64,000 nt of DNA from JADKAV01 sp963733395 (GTDB lineage Bacteria; Actinomycetota; Actinomycetes; S36-B12; UBA10799), in contig CAVTCZ010000002.1 of the NCBI GenBank assembly GCA_963733395.1, forward strand, positions 62,001 through 126,000. The letters are read 5' to 3'. The position numbers and the translations under genes were made by a program. Shown here piece by piece: positions 1 to 8,230 of this stretch. Every line of letters starts with the position of its first letter. Position 1 is the stretch's first letter. Under the pieces are notes generated by a model. The model did no database searches. It was given only the letters and a program-made list of their open reading frames with translations, and was not told the DNA's origin.

Positions 1-799
1 GGTCGCGACCGGTGTCGTGCAGCATGTCGGCATACTCGCGGATCGAGGCTGACTGGCCCAGCCGGAGCAGGGCCTTGACGTAGACGGCGTTGAAGCAGAC
101 CGCCTGCCGCCACAGCCGGGCGGGCGTGAAGTGGGCGGCGCCGGCCTCGGCGGCGTCCAGGGCCAGAACTGCGTCCCCGGCGCTGTAGGCCGCCGAGATC
201 AACAGCCCCTGGTTGTACGAGTAGATGCTGGGCTCGATGCTGCCGTCGGCGCGCACGTGGTCGCGCACCAATCCGTCGGAGTCGCGCAGGGACGCGAGGA
301 AGTCCAGGCTTTCGCGCACATCGCCGCCGAGTTCGGCGTGCAGCAGGGCCCCGGCCCCGGTGGAGCAGGCGTTGAGGGTGTCGCCGTCCTCCACCCACCG
401 GATTGCGCCGCTGGTTTCGTCGAGACCGGTCTGCACGAACTCGTCGATGTCCGCCGCCCGCCGCCGGGAGGCCGTGCCGCCGCTGAACGCGTGCCGTTGC
501 AGGAACGCCAGGCCGATCCAGGCGTTGTCGTCGTAGTAGCGCTTGCCGCGACCGATCGACTCCCGGTATCCGCCCTTGGGGTCGCGGTAGCCGGCCAGGC
601 CACGGGCCAGTCCGGGGAACCGCGCAGGACCCGACACCGAGTCGGACAACGCGTAGGCGTGCATGACCTGGGAGAAGGGCCAGCAGGTCACCGCCACCGG
701 AGAACCCGGTTCGTGCACCCACGTCACCCGCCCGCCACCGGCCAGACTGCGCCGCAGGGTGGAGCGGGTGTCCTCGTACCGGTTCACGCGTGGGTGCAT
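1..799 (-). CDS. GH76-like (alpha/alpha)6-barrel sugar hydrolase, C-terminus outside window
   Basis: An open minus-strand frame begins at an ATG at 799 and runs off the left edge, giving the first 266 residues. The motif YYDDNAWIGLA lies near residue 88. Its paired aspartates are typical of glycoside hydrolase family 76 (endo-alpha-1,6-mannanases), and the aromatic-rich helical repeats fit an (alpha/alpha)6 barrel. No signal peptide is visible, so with this start the enzyme would be cytoplasmic; mycobacterial GH76-like proteins are often secreted, so a frameshift hiding an upstream leader cannot be excluded. Family assignment rests on the DD motif and overall character only. Other (alpha/alpha)6 hydrolases such as GH88/GH105 remain possible. 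Confidence 0.55.
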   Translation of the reverse strand, partial: MHPRVNRYEDTRSTLRRSLAGGGRVTWVHEPGSPVAVTCWPFSQVMHAYALSDSVSGPARFPGLARGLAGYRDPKGGYRESIGRGKRYYDDNAWIGLAFLQRHAFSGGTASRRRAADIDEFVQTGLDETSGAIRWVEDGDTLNACSTGAGALLHAELGGDVRESLDFLASLRDSDGLVRDHVRADGSIEPSIYSYNQGLLISAAYSAGDAVLALDAAEAGAAHFTPARLWRQAVCFNAVYVKALLRLGQSASIREYADMLHDTGRD

Positions 800-1088
800 T
801 GCCCCGCATTATTCAACCGCCGTGCCCGCCCGTGCGCGCCGGTTGTCCGCGTTGTTACTCCGATGGCGTCATCACAGTCGGGCGGCGGGACCGCCGCAGC
901 GAGCAGTCGCGCCCAGATGTGAGTGCGGTATGTCCGTTTCGAGGTGTTTCTGGCCCCTTGATCTCGTCATGATTGGGCGCTGCCGGGTCCGCGGTCGGAG
1001 GCCGCGCCCGTCCACCCCTGTGGATGGACGGCGGCGCTGTCGGCACCCTGGGGCACGATGGGGACACCCACCAGGAAGGTTCGCCCGG

Positions 1089-1850
1089 ATGCTCGAGACC
1101 CTCAGCAAACTGCTCAACCAGGCCGAGAACGCCGCCACCGACGCCGAGGCGGAGGCGTTCTTCGCCAAAGCGCAGGAGCTCGCGACGCTGCACGCCATCT
1201 CGCTGGCGGAGGCCCGGGCCCACACGTCCAAGTCACAGCGCCGGGAGCAGCCGACCCACGAACAGATCCGGATCGGGCTGCCACGCCAACACGTGAACAG
1301 CCACCTGTGCCTGCTGTCCGTGGCCATCGGGGAGGCCAACAGCCTGCGCACGAACCTCGCATCCAACAACACCTACGTCATCTGGTTCGGCCTGCCCAGC
1401 GACATCGAGGCCGCCACCATGCTGCTGCACTCGGTGGCCCATCAGATGGTGCGTTGCGCCGATGCGTTCGTGCGCGGCCGAACCTGGGTCAGCGAGCGCG
1501 ACCATGAGAACGGTGGCACCCCGATGACCGCCCAGAAGGCCCGCAAGAGCTACTACTCCACCTACGTGCGGGTCATCGGGGAACGGCTGATGCGGGCACG
1601 CAAAGAGGCTGAGACCCAGTACGACCTCGCCGCTGACGAGGTCGGCGGGGCGGCGCTGGTGCTGCGCGGCAAGGAGGTGGAGGTGCGCGACTACTACACC
1701 CAGACGTCGACCGCCCGCGGGTCCTGGCGGGGAAGCCGGGCCAGTTTCTCGTCCTCGCAGGCGGTCCGGCGGGCCCGAGCTGACGCGGAGAAGGCCCGCC
1801 TCGAGCCCGCCCGGGAGATCGGGGGCAGCCCGCCGGCGGTGGCCTCGTGA
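1089..1850 (+). CDS. DUF2786 domain protein
   Basis: This is a 253-residue protein starting at the ATG at 1089, preceded by an AGGAAGG Shine-Dalgarno at 1074-1079. Residues 1-40 (LETLSKLLNQAENAATDAEA and on to HAISLAEA) match the DUF2786 pattern seen in many actinobacterial and phage proteins. The rest is a mixed alpha/beta region ending in a basic, Ser-rich tail (about residues 205-253). It overlaps the next gene by 4 nt and the two are very likely co-transcribed; DUF2786 genes next to this small metallohydrolase are a familiar actinobacterial pair. The molecular function of the family is not established. Confidence 0.8.
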   Translation: MLETLSKLLNQAENAATDAEAEAFFAKAQELATLHAISLAEARAHTSKSQRREQPTHEQIRIGLPRQHVNSHLCLLSVAIGEANSLRTNLASNNTYVIWFGLPSDIEAATMLLHSVAHQMVRCADAFVRGRTWVSERDHENGGTPMTAQKARKSYYSTYVRVIGERLMRARKEAETQYDLAADEVGGAALVLRGKEVEVRDYYTQTSTARGSWRGSRASFSSSQAVRRARADAEKARLEPAREIGGSPPAVAS

Positions 1851-2293
1851 CCGATACCCGCCGGGTCTACGCGGCCGAGAATGCGTTGCTGTTCATGCTC
1901 GATCACGGTGGCACGGCGACTTTCATGGGCAGTTCCTTGACGCTGCCCGTGGAGCGCCGCTTCGGCGACGTGGACGGGGTGCGCCGCTACCTCGAGGAGG
2001 TCCGTCGGCGGCCGTGGGGCCACCCGCAGGTTCCGCAACCCGCCGTGCGGGTGCGCAAAGGACACACGAAGGCCCACTGGGAGGCGGGGGTGATCGCCCT
2101 GCCCGACGGGATCGGCGAGAAGGGCTGGGCCATGCGGGAGGTGGTGGTGCTGCACGAGTACGCCCATCACGTGGCCTGGTTCGCCCGGGGAGTGACCGGG
2201 CACGGTTCCGGTTTCCAGCAGGTGTACCTCGACCTTCTCGAGCACGCCATCGGTCCGGAAGCCGCGTTCGTGGTCCGCGCCGGTCTGGGCTGA
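1847..2293 (+). CDS. Small zinc-metallohydrolase (TIGR04338-like), HEYAHH motif
   Basis: This 148-residue protein starts with a GTG that overlaps the stop of the DUF2786 gene. The motif HEYAHH at about residues 103-108 is a classical HExxH zinc site, and a downstream GHGSGF supplies a plausible third ligand, as in the SprT/WSS-like minimal proteases and the TIGR04338 family often paired with DUF2786. No signal peptide or membrane segment is seen, so it should be cytoplasmic. The substrate is unknown. The translational overlap suggests the pair works together, but that is inference. Confidence 0.75.
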   Translation: MTDTRRVYAAENALLFMLDHGGTATFMGSSLTLPVERRFGDVDGVRRYLEEVRRRPWGHPQVPQPAVRVRKGHTKAHWEAGVIALPDGIGEKGWAMREVVVLHEYAHHVAWFARGVTGHGSGFQQVYLDLLEHAIGPEAAFVVRAGLG

Positions 2294-2400
2294 CTAGCGT
2301 CGCGCGTCTGACGTTGGTTCACGGGTGGCGCCGCGGTCGGTGGTCTGGTCCGGGGCCTGTGGCAGGGGACCGGGTCGGTGGCGGACTCCTCGGGCCGGCA

Positions 2401-2506
2401 CGGGGCGGTTTGTCACCGACGTTGCGGGCTGCCGGGCGGTTCGACCCGCGCACCTTCGTGACAAACCAGCCGGACCGGCGCGCAACGTCGTCACAAAGAC
2501 CGCCCG
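2401..2506. repeat. Nested inverted repeat island between convergent genes
   Basis: In the 250-nt gap between two convergent genes, the word GGTTTGTCAC (2407-2416) recurs exactly inverted as GTGACAAACC (2458-2467). ACGTTGCG (2419-2426) is inverted as CGCAACGT (2481-2488), and a third variant GTCACAAAGACC follows at 2490. The outer arms 2401-2434 and 2475-2506 pair over roughly 30 nt with a few mismatches. It could form a large hairpin and act as a bidirectional terminator, or be a REP-like element. Confidence 0.6.
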
Positions 2507-2544
2507 CGGCGCCAGCTGCGTCACGGCAACAGCGACGCACGACA

Positions 2545-3576
2545 CTAGCTGACGGGATGGTCGGCGCGGGACTGCTCGGCCGGCAGGGGAAGTGCGATCA
2601 CGAACGTGCAGCCGTCCCCGGTGTTCGCGACCCGCAGGCTGCCGCCGTGGGCGGCCACCACCCGCTGACTGATGGTCAGACCGAGCCCTGCTCCCGCGTC
2701 GCCGGGAGTACGCGCGGACGTGCCGCGCCAGCCCGCGTCGAAGACCCGGTCGAGATGCTCCTGGGGGATTCCGCCGCATTGATCGCGCACCTCGATCTCG
2801 GCGGTGTGCGGGGACTGCTGCACGGTCACGCGCACGAAGCCCTCGGGCCGGGTGTGCCGCAGCGCATTGACGATGAGGTTGTTGATGGCCCGGCCGAGTT
2901 CCTTCGGGTCGCCGGTCACGACCGCACCTCTTGTGCCCGAGCCCTCGAGGGTGATGTTCAGCCGGTGCGCCAGAGGTTGGTTGCCGGCCACGACATCGGA
3001 GGTGAGGTCGTTCAGATCGACAGCCTCGACGGCCATCTGCGAGGACGGGCTCTGCAGCCGGGACATCGTGGCGATGTCCTCGATGATCAGGCTCAAACCG
3101 TCGACCTCCCGCATCATCCGGGTGGAATAGTCGTCCGGGGCCAGGCCGTCCTCGAAGGCCTCGGTCAGGGCGCGCATGCGAGCAAGCGGTGTCCGGATGT
3201 CGTGGCTGAGCCACGCGATGAGTTCGCTGCGACGCTCTTCGATGACACGATCACGTTCCCGGGCTGCGATCTGCTCGGCCGCTTCGGCCTGCATGGCTGC
3301 CACCCGGGCTCCCGCGACTGCGCCGAGAATGAGCGCGACCGGGGTGGCCACGGCCAGCACGACGCCGATGACCAACACCTGCTGGGGCTCCAGCAGCATG
3401 GTCAGGCTGGCTGCGGCCACTCCCGCCGCGATGCTGGTGACCGGGACCAGCGGTGCCAGCCGGATCGCCCAGGGCACCGAGCGCCGGGTGGTCGCGAACA
3501 GTCCCGCCAGGGTCAGGGCGCCGACCACCACGACACATCCGATGGAGATCAGCAGAGCTTCCAGATTCTGGTTCAT
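2545..3576 (-). CDS. Sensor histidine kinase, two-component system
   Basis: This is a 343-residue protein with its ATG at 3576, overlapping the stop of the response-regulator gene (ATGA), so the two are translationally coupled. Two hydrophobic stretches (about residues 8-28 and 40-92) form the membrane part; there is almost no extracytoplasmic loop, so it probably senses something in or near the membrane. The H-box LSHDIRTPLARM puts the phosphorylated His near residue 125. Later come the N-box NNLIVNALRHT and the ATP-lid motif GAGLGLTIS. The G1 box reads DQCGGIP rather than the common DNGPGIP. The divergent thioredoxin/CcdA operon suggests an envelope redox signal, which is inference. Confidence 0.9.
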   Translation of the reverse strand: MNQNLEALLISIGCVVVVGALTLAGLFATTRRSVPWAIRLAPLVPVTSIAAGVAAASLTMLLEPQQVLVIGVVLAVATPVALILGAVAGARVAAMQAEAAEQIAARERDRVIEERRSELIAWLSHDIRTPLARMRALTEAFEDGLAPDDYSTRMMREVDGLSLIIEDIATMSRLQSPSSQMAVEAVDLNDLTSDVVAGNQPLAHRLNITLEGSGTRGAVVTGDPKELGRAINNLIVNALRHTRPEGFVRVTVQQSPHTAEIEVRDQCGGIPQEHLDRVFDAGWRGTSARTPGDAGAGLGLTISQRVVAAHGGSLRVANTGDGCTFVIALPLPAEQSRADHPVS

Positions 3577-4271
3577 GAGGGCGCCGCCGTGGCCGGGTCC
3601 CAGCGATACCCCACGCCCCACACGGTCCGCAGCCGCTGCGGGTCGGCCGGATCGGCCTCGACCTTCTCCCGCAGCCGTCGTACGTGGACGGTGACGGTGG
3701 ACTTGTCCCCGTAGTTCCAGTCCCACACCTCGCGAAGCAGTTGCTCGCGGGTCAGGGCCTGTCCGGGGTGGCCCACGAGGTAGGCCAGCAGATCGAACTC
3801 GCGGGCGGTGAGTTGCAGGTCCCCGCCCGCGCGCGAGGCCCGCCGGGAGCGCAGATCCAGCTGCAGGTTGCCGTCCTGCAGGTCGTGGTCGGTCGCGGGG
3901 GGTCGGACCTGGGAGCGACGGAGCACCGACTGGATCCGCAGGACCAGTTCCCGGGGGCTGAAGGGCTTGACCACGTAGTCGTCGGCGCCGGCGGTGAGCC
4001 CGGCTATGCGATCGATCTCCTCCGACCGGGCGGTGAGCAAGATGACCGGGAGTTCGGGTGTGGTGCTGCGGATCTGGGCGCACAACTGCATACCGTCGGC
4101 GTCCGGCAGCATGACGTCGAGGACCAACAGATCGGGCCGCATCGCGGCGATGGTCGACAGGACCTCGCCTCCGGAGTGAAGGTGCCGGCCGGGCAGCGCT
4201 GCGCGGTCGAGGTACTTGAGCAGCACCTCGCCCACGGTGAGGTCGTCGTCGACCACCAGGATGCCGCTCAC
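3573..4271 (-). CDS. OmpR/PhoB-family response regulator
   Basis: This is a 232-residue two-domain regulator. I use the GTG at 4271 because it begins immediately before the receiver domain (SGILVVDDDLTVGEV); an upstream in-frame ATG would add about 50 residues with no family counterpart. The receiver has the acidic pair DD near residues 8-9, the phospho-acceptor in LLVLDVMLP (D52) and the conserved Lys in VVKPF (K102). The C-terminal winged helix starts at LTAREFDLLAYL and ends with the usual RTVWGVGYRW. It is the first gene of the kinase operon and diverges from the thioredoxin lipoprotein gene 129 nt away, its most likely target. Confidence 0.92.
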   Translation of the reverse strand: MSGILVVDDDLTVGEVLLKYLDRAALPGRHLHSGGEVLSTIAAMRPDLLVLDVMLPDADGMQLCAQIRSTTPELPVILLTARSEEIDRIAGLTAGADDYVVKPFSPRELVLRIQSVLRRSQVRPPATDHDLQDGNLQLDLRSRRASRAGGDLQLTAREFDLLAYLVGHPGQALTREQLLREVWDWNYGDKSTVTVHVRRLREKVEADPADPQRLRTVWGVGYRWDPATAAPS

Positions 4272-4399
4272 AGCCCAACCGTAGATCGATGCGACGATCG
4301 GTGCCCCGTCGGCGAAGTGCGCGTAAGACTTCCGTAATGGCCCCAGCCCTTCCCTCGCAGGACAGATCTGGGTTCTGCTGGGAGGAACCCAGAGATCGG

Positions 4400-4915
4400 A
4401 TGGTCCCCATGCCCCGCCCACACCTCGTCGTAGGTTTCGCCGCCGCCGCGCTTGTGGCGCTGACAGCCTGTTCCGGGGGGGACGCCGCTTCCGAGCAGGC
4501 TCCCCCTTCCCAGGCCATCACCGAAGCGCCATCCGGTTCGGCCATGTCGGAGAAGGCCGAATCCGCGGAGACCGGCACCGCGGATTCAGCGATGACTGCG
4601 GCGACGAAGGGGGCGTTCATCGACTACGCGGACTACCAGGACGACCCGGCGATGTTCGCTGCGAACGACGTCGTGCTGTTCTTCAACGCCACGTGGTGCC
4701 CCACCTGTCAGGAAGCGACGAAGAACCTCGAGGCCGCGCAGTTGCCAGACGGCCTGACCGTGGTCAGCGTGGACTACGACTCGAACACCGACCTGCGCCG
4801 CGACTACGGGGTCACGACACAGCACACGTTCGTGCAGGTGGACCCCGCCGGCGAGGAACTGGCCAAGTTCACCGGCGCCACCACCGTGCAAGAGATCTCT
4901 GAGCAGCTCAGCTGA
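4400..4915 (+). CDS. Thioredoxin-like lipoprotein
   Basis: This 171-residue protein has a lipoprotein signal peptide with lipobox LTAC (Cys 24 from the ATG at 4400; a second ATG at 4409 is equally possible), a Ser/Ala/Glu-rich linker to about residue 70, then a thioredoxin fold. The active site FFNATWCPTC has a CPTC pair near residues 100-103, followed by the cis-Pro region QHTFVQVD. It should sit on the outer face of the membrane and exchange thiols with partners there. The stop overlaps the start of the ccdA-like gene (TGATG), and CcdA proteins pass electrons from cytoplasmic thioredoxin to exactly this kind of protein. Control by the divergent two-component system is likely but not shown. 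Confidence 0.88.
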   Translation: MVPMPRPHLVVGFAAAALVALTACSGGDAASEQAPPSQAITEAPSGSAMSEKAESAETGTADSAMTAATKGAFIDYADYQDDPAMFAANDVVLFFNATWCPTCQEATKNLEAAQLPDGLTVVSVDYDSNTDLRRDYGVTTQHTFVQVDPAGEELAKFTGATTVQEISEQLS

Positions 4916-5685
4916 TGCTGGCGCTGATCGGGGCCTTCGTGGCCGGCGTGCTGACCACGCTGGCCCCGTGTGTACTGCCCCTGCTGCCGATCATCGTAGG
5001 GGGCTCGGTCGCCGCTCAGGGCCCGCAGACGGCGACCGCCGGGGGCTCAGTCGCGGTGCGCACCCGCACCCGCAACCGGGCGCCATACGTGATTGCGGCG
5101 TCCTTGGGGGCCTCCATCGTGGCCTTCACGCTGCTGCTGAAGGTCACCACCGCGCTGATCGGGATTCCCCCCTCGGTGTGGGAATGGGTCTCTGGACTGC
5201 TCCTCATCGGCCTGGGGATCATCTCGGTGTTCCCACATATCTGGGAGCGCATCAGCGTCGCCCTGAACCTGCAGGCAAGGGCCGGAGCGAGGTTGAGTTC
5301 GGCGTCCCGCAGGGACGGGACCACCGGCCAGATCCTCACCGGCGCGGCCCTCGGGCCGGTGTTCACCTCCTGCAGCCCGCTGTACGGCTACGTGATCGTG
5401 ACCGTCCTGCCCGCCGAGCCGGTCTACGGGATGGTCCTGTTGCTCGTCTACGTCGCGGGACTGTGCTCGACGCTGCTCGCGATCTCGCTACTGGGACAAC
5501 GGGCCGTGCGCGGGGCCCGCTGGGCAGCGGACCCACAGGGCTGGTTCCGGCGCGGCCTCGGCATCGTCTTCATCGTCATCGGAGTGCTCGTGCTCACCGG
5601 CTGGATGAAGGACATCGAGACCTGGCTGGTCAGCAACAGTCCGCTGCGGCCCTGGACGCTCGACCAAGGATTCATCCCACAATGA
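4915..5685 (+). CDS. CcdA/DsbD-type transmembrane electron carrier
   Basis: This 256-residue, six-helix membrane protein matches the DsbD/CcdA transmembrane family. One redox Cys lies in helix 1 (APCVLPLLP, C19) and the other in helix 4 (FTSCSPLYG). It moves reducing equivalents from cytoplasmic thioredoxin across the membrane, and its partner is evidently the thioredoxin lipoprotein encoded immediately upstream with overlapping stop and start. CcdA homologues serve cytochrome c maturation or other envelope disulfide reduction. No cytochrome c assembly genes are adjacent, so the end substrate here is unknown. Confidence 0.88.
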   Translation: MLALIGAFVAGVLTTLAPCVLPLLPIIVGGSVAAQGPQTATAGGSVAVRTRTRNRAPYVIAASLGASIVAFTLLLKVTTALIGIPPSVWEWVSGLLLIGLGIISVFPHIWERISVALNLQARAGARLSSASRRDGTTGQILTGAALGPVFTSCSPLYGYVIVTVLPAEPVYGMVLLLVYVAGLCSTLLAISLLGQRAVRGARWAADPQGWFRRGLGIVFIVIGVLVLTGWMKDIETWLVSNSPLRPWTLDQGFIPQ

Positions 5686-5696
5686 GAGGCATACAC

Positions 5697-5966
5697 ATGA
5701 TGAGCAGGACTGTCGGACTCGCGCTGGCCGTCGCCGTGGGCGTCGGTGTCGGGGTGGCACCCGCACCCGCTGAAGCGATGTCACAGGCAAAGACCTGTGG
5801 TGAGCTGCGTCAGGACTACGCGGGCGGGGTCGCGAAATCGAAGGCCGCGGCCAATCGCGTCGTCGACCAGGGTTTCCGGCGCCCCATCGTCTGCAAGCGC
5901 CTCTACCGGCAGGTGCAGGCGAGCCTGGATCCCAACCGCAACGGGGTCGCCTGCGAACGGCGGTGA
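5697..5966 (+). CDS. Secreted Excalibur calcium-binding domain protein
   Basis: This 89-residue protein starts at the ATG at 5697 (or 5700), 11 nt after the ccdA-like gene, with a GAGAGGC Shine-Dalgarno. Residues 1-27 form a Sec signal peptide (ALAVAVGVGVGVAPAPAEA). The C-terminus DPNRNGVACERR is the Excalibur signature (DxDxDGxxCE-like loop with Cys), and a second Cys near the middle (KTCGEL) can form the usual disulfide. Excalibur domains bind calcium at the cell surface. Its place behind a thioredoxin/CcdA pair fits a small disulfide-bonded envelope protein. Confidence 0.85.
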   Translation: MMSRTVGLALAVAVGVGVGVAPAPAEAMSQAKTCGELRQDYAGGVAKSKAAANRVVDQGFRRPIVCKRLYRQVQASLDPNRNGVACERR

Positions 5967-6119
5967 GCGCCCGGCCCCATGCCCCCGAGTCCCGCAGGCG
6001 TGGTGGGCATCGGGCGACTGGGACCCGCGGATCTTCCTGCTGGCCACGCCGCCCAGAGTGCCGACGCAGCTGCGGACCGCGGCTAAGGTAGGGCCAAAGA
6101 CATCACCCCGGGAGGAATC

Positions 6120-6590
6120 GTGCGTCGCTCTGCCCTGATCGTCACGTCCGTCTGTGTCCTTGGTCTGCTGACCGCCGGATGTTCATCCACTGACGAGGCC
6201 GAGCAGAAGACGGAGAATGCCAACGCGGCCGTCTGCTTGTCCCTGGAGGGCCTCGACGCCACCATCCAGGGGTTGCAGGACGGGGTCACCGGCACCGGCG
6301 ATGTCACGGTCGGCCAGGCGCAGGAGTCGGTGAACCAGATCGCAATCGGCCTACGACACCGTCCAGGCGGAGTTGGCAGAAACTCGGGGACGACGGTCGA
6401 CAACCAGGTGGCCACGGCTCAGCAGGAGTTCGAGCAGGCGCAGATGCAGATCAAGGACGATCTCTCGGGGATGGACGGGGACGCGAGCCTGTCGGACGCC
6501 GCCGAGCAGGAGAAGCAGGCAGTGCAGGACCTGCAGAGCAGTTACCAGGAGTTGAACTCCTCGCTGGGCTGTACCGATGCTTCTCAGTGA
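6120..6590 (+). CDS. Lipoprotein, coiled-coil, with a compensated internal frame disturbance
   Basis: GTG start at 6120 behind an ideal GGAGGA Shine-Dalgarno at 6111-6116. The signal peptide ends in lipobox LLTAGC and the mature part is a Gln/Glu-rich helical protein. Between about 6340 and 6390 the reading frame gives an un-protein-like basic stretch (GLRHRPGGVGRNS), while a neighbouring frame reads SAYDTVQAELAE, which fits the surrounding coiled coil. Three extra bases would explain this, leaving the ends in frame, so the middle of the translated protein is probably wrong. The gene overlaps dcd by 14 nt. The family is not recognised beyond secreted coiled-coil lipoprotein. Confidence 0.75.
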   Translation: MRRSALIVTSVCVLGLLTAGCSSTDEAEQKTENANAAVCLSLEGLDATIQGLQDGVTGTGDVTVGQAQESVNQIAIGLRHRPGGVGRNSGTTVDNQVATAQQEFEQAQMQIKDDLSGMDGDASLSDAAEQEKQAVQDLQSSYQELNSSLGCTDASQ

Positions 6591-7155
6591 CGGCGACATC
6601 CGCCGGGAGGTCGAGGGGGGTCGGGTAGGCCTCGATCCCTATGAGCCCGGCATGGTCCAGCCGTCCAGCATCGACGTGCGGCTCGACCGGTTCTTCCGGG
6701 TGTTCGAGAACCACCGGTACCCCTACATCGATCCGTCGGCGGAGCAGTCGGAGTTGACCCGCATGGTCGAGTCCGCGCCCGACGAGCCGTTCATCCTGCA
6801 CCCGGGCGAGTTCGTGCTCGCCTCCACGTACGAGGTGATCACCCTGCCCGACGACGTCGCCGGCCGGCTGGAGGGGAAGTCCTCGCTGGGCCGGCTCGGC
6901 CTGCTGACCCACTCGACGGCCGGTTTCATCGACCCGGGCTTCTCCGGGCACGTGACCCTGGAGTTGTCCAACGTGGCGACGCTGCCGATCAAGCTGTGGC
7001 CGGGGATGAAGATCGGCCAGTTGTGCCTGTTCCGGCTGGAGTCGGCCGCCGAGCACCCCTACGGTTCCGAGGTGTACGGCTCGCGCTACCAGGGTCAGCG
7101 GGGGCCGACGCCAAGCCGCTCGTACCTCAACTTCCACCGGACCGATATCTCCTGA
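6577..7155 (+). CDS. dcd: dCTP deaminase (probably bifunctional with dUTPase activity)
   Basis: This 192-residue enzyme of the dUTPase fold makes dUTP (or, in the bifunctional type, dUMP directly) from dCTP for thymidylate synthesis. It shows the N-terminal LLSDGDIRREVE, the substrate loop GKSSLGRLGL and the catalytic HSTAGFIDPGFSGHVTLEL region with its Glu. Actinobacterial homologues such as the mycobacterial enzyme are bifunctional deaminase/dUTPases; that this one is too is inference from lineage. Length is normal. Its start overlaps the preceding lipoprotein gene, which may simply be a chance arrangement. Confidence 0.95.
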   Translation: MLLSDGDIRREVEGGRVGLDPYEPGMVQPSSIDVRLDRFFRVFENHRYPYIDPSAEQSELTRMVESAPDEPFILHPGEFVLASTYEVITLPDDVAGRLEGKSSLGRLGLLTHSTAGFIDPGFSGHVTLELSNVATLPIKLWPGMKIGQLCLFRLESAAEHPYGSEVYGSRYQGQRGPTPSRSYLNFHRTDIS

Positions 7156-7314
7156 GCCACGGTGGCGTTCGTCACCCTTGGCCTCGATCGCGGTCGCCGC
7201 GACGGTGGTCAAGTTACACTGAAGTGGCGTTCGGCGATCATTCGCGCCGGACGCAGCAACCCGCGGTGCCCGACAGCGATGGGCGCTGCCGACGAAGGAA
7301 CTAGATTAGCCACC

Positions 7315-8230
7315 ATGTCGATCGACAACGAGACCTCCCGGGTGCTCGACGCCCTCGAGGCCGAAGCCATCTGGGTCTTCCGGGAAACCGCCGCGGCCTT
7401 CGAGCGCCCGGTGCTGCTGTACAGCATCGGCAAGGACTCGACGGTGCTGCTGCACCTGGCCCGCAAGGCTTTCCACCCCGGCCCCATCCCCTTCCCCGTG
7501 ATGCACATCGACACCGGCTGGAAGTTCCGCGAGATGTACGAGTTGCGCGACCGGACCGCCAAGGAGCTCGGCCTCGACCTGCGGCTGGCGACCAACCAGG
7601 AAGCCCGTGACGCCGGGCGTGACCCCGTTCAGCCACGGAGCGCAGGAGTTCACCCGGATCATGAAGACGGTGGCCCTGCGGGCCGCCCTCGACGCCGGGC
7701 AGTACGACATCGCGGTCGGCGGCGCCCGCCGCGACGAGGAGCGCAGCCGCGCCAAGGAGCGGATCTTCTCGCTGCGTGAGGCCGGCCACCGCTGGGAGCC
7801 GCGCAACCAGCGTCCGGAGTTCTGGCACACGGTGAACAATGCGTTGACCGACGGCCAGACCATGCGGGTGTTCCCGCTGTCCAACTGGTCCGAGCTCGAC
7901 ATCTGGCGCTACGTCGCCCGGGAGAACCTCGAGGTGGTCCCGCTGTACTTCACGCAGGAGCGGCCCGTGGTCGAGCGGCAGGGCGCCCTGATCATGGTCG
8001 ATGACGACCGGATGGAGTTCGAGCCCGGTGAGGAACCCCAGATGCGCCGGGTGCGGTTCCGGTCGCTGGGCGACTAGCCCCTGTCGGGCGCGGTCGAGGG
8101 CGAAGCAGCCGACGTCTACGACATCATCCGCGACATCGAGGTGAACCGGCAGTCCGAGCGGGCCGGCCGACTCATCGACGGCGAAGGCGCGCAGTCGATG
8201 GAGCGCAAGAAGGCGGAGGGCTACTTCTGA
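7315..8230 (+). CDS. cysD: Sulfate adenylyltransferase subunit 2, broken by one frameshift and one in-frame TAG
   Basis: CysD makes adenosine 5'-phosphosulfate with CysN. The first frame (from ATG 7315) contains the PP-loop LLYSIGKDSTVLLHL and MHIDTGWKFREMYELRD. At about 7616 one extra G in GCCGGGCG shifts the frame, and the next frame resumes exactly at VTPFSHGAQEFTRIMKT. The frame then meets TAG at 8075-8077 where the family has Tyr in GCYPLTGA; read through it, the sequence continues PLSGAVEGEAADVYD to the canonical C-terminus SMERKKAEGYF and stop TGA, which overlaps the cysN ATG. Both lesions look like base errors (TAC to TAG) because everything around them is conserved and cysN is intact. 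Confidence 0.9.

Noticed and set aside
3577..4620. A 691-residue protein fusing the sensor kinase to upstream minus-strand sequence
   Set aside because: The extra N-terminus is the response-regulator gene and the thioredoxin gene's antisense read in the wrong frame. The kinase start at 3576, overlapping the regulator stop, is clear.
7156..7314. A riboswitch in the leader of cysD
   Set aside because: I looked for a SAM-type or other conserved core in the 159-nt gap and saw none. Only a TACACT hexamer near 7215 is notable, which could be a promoter.
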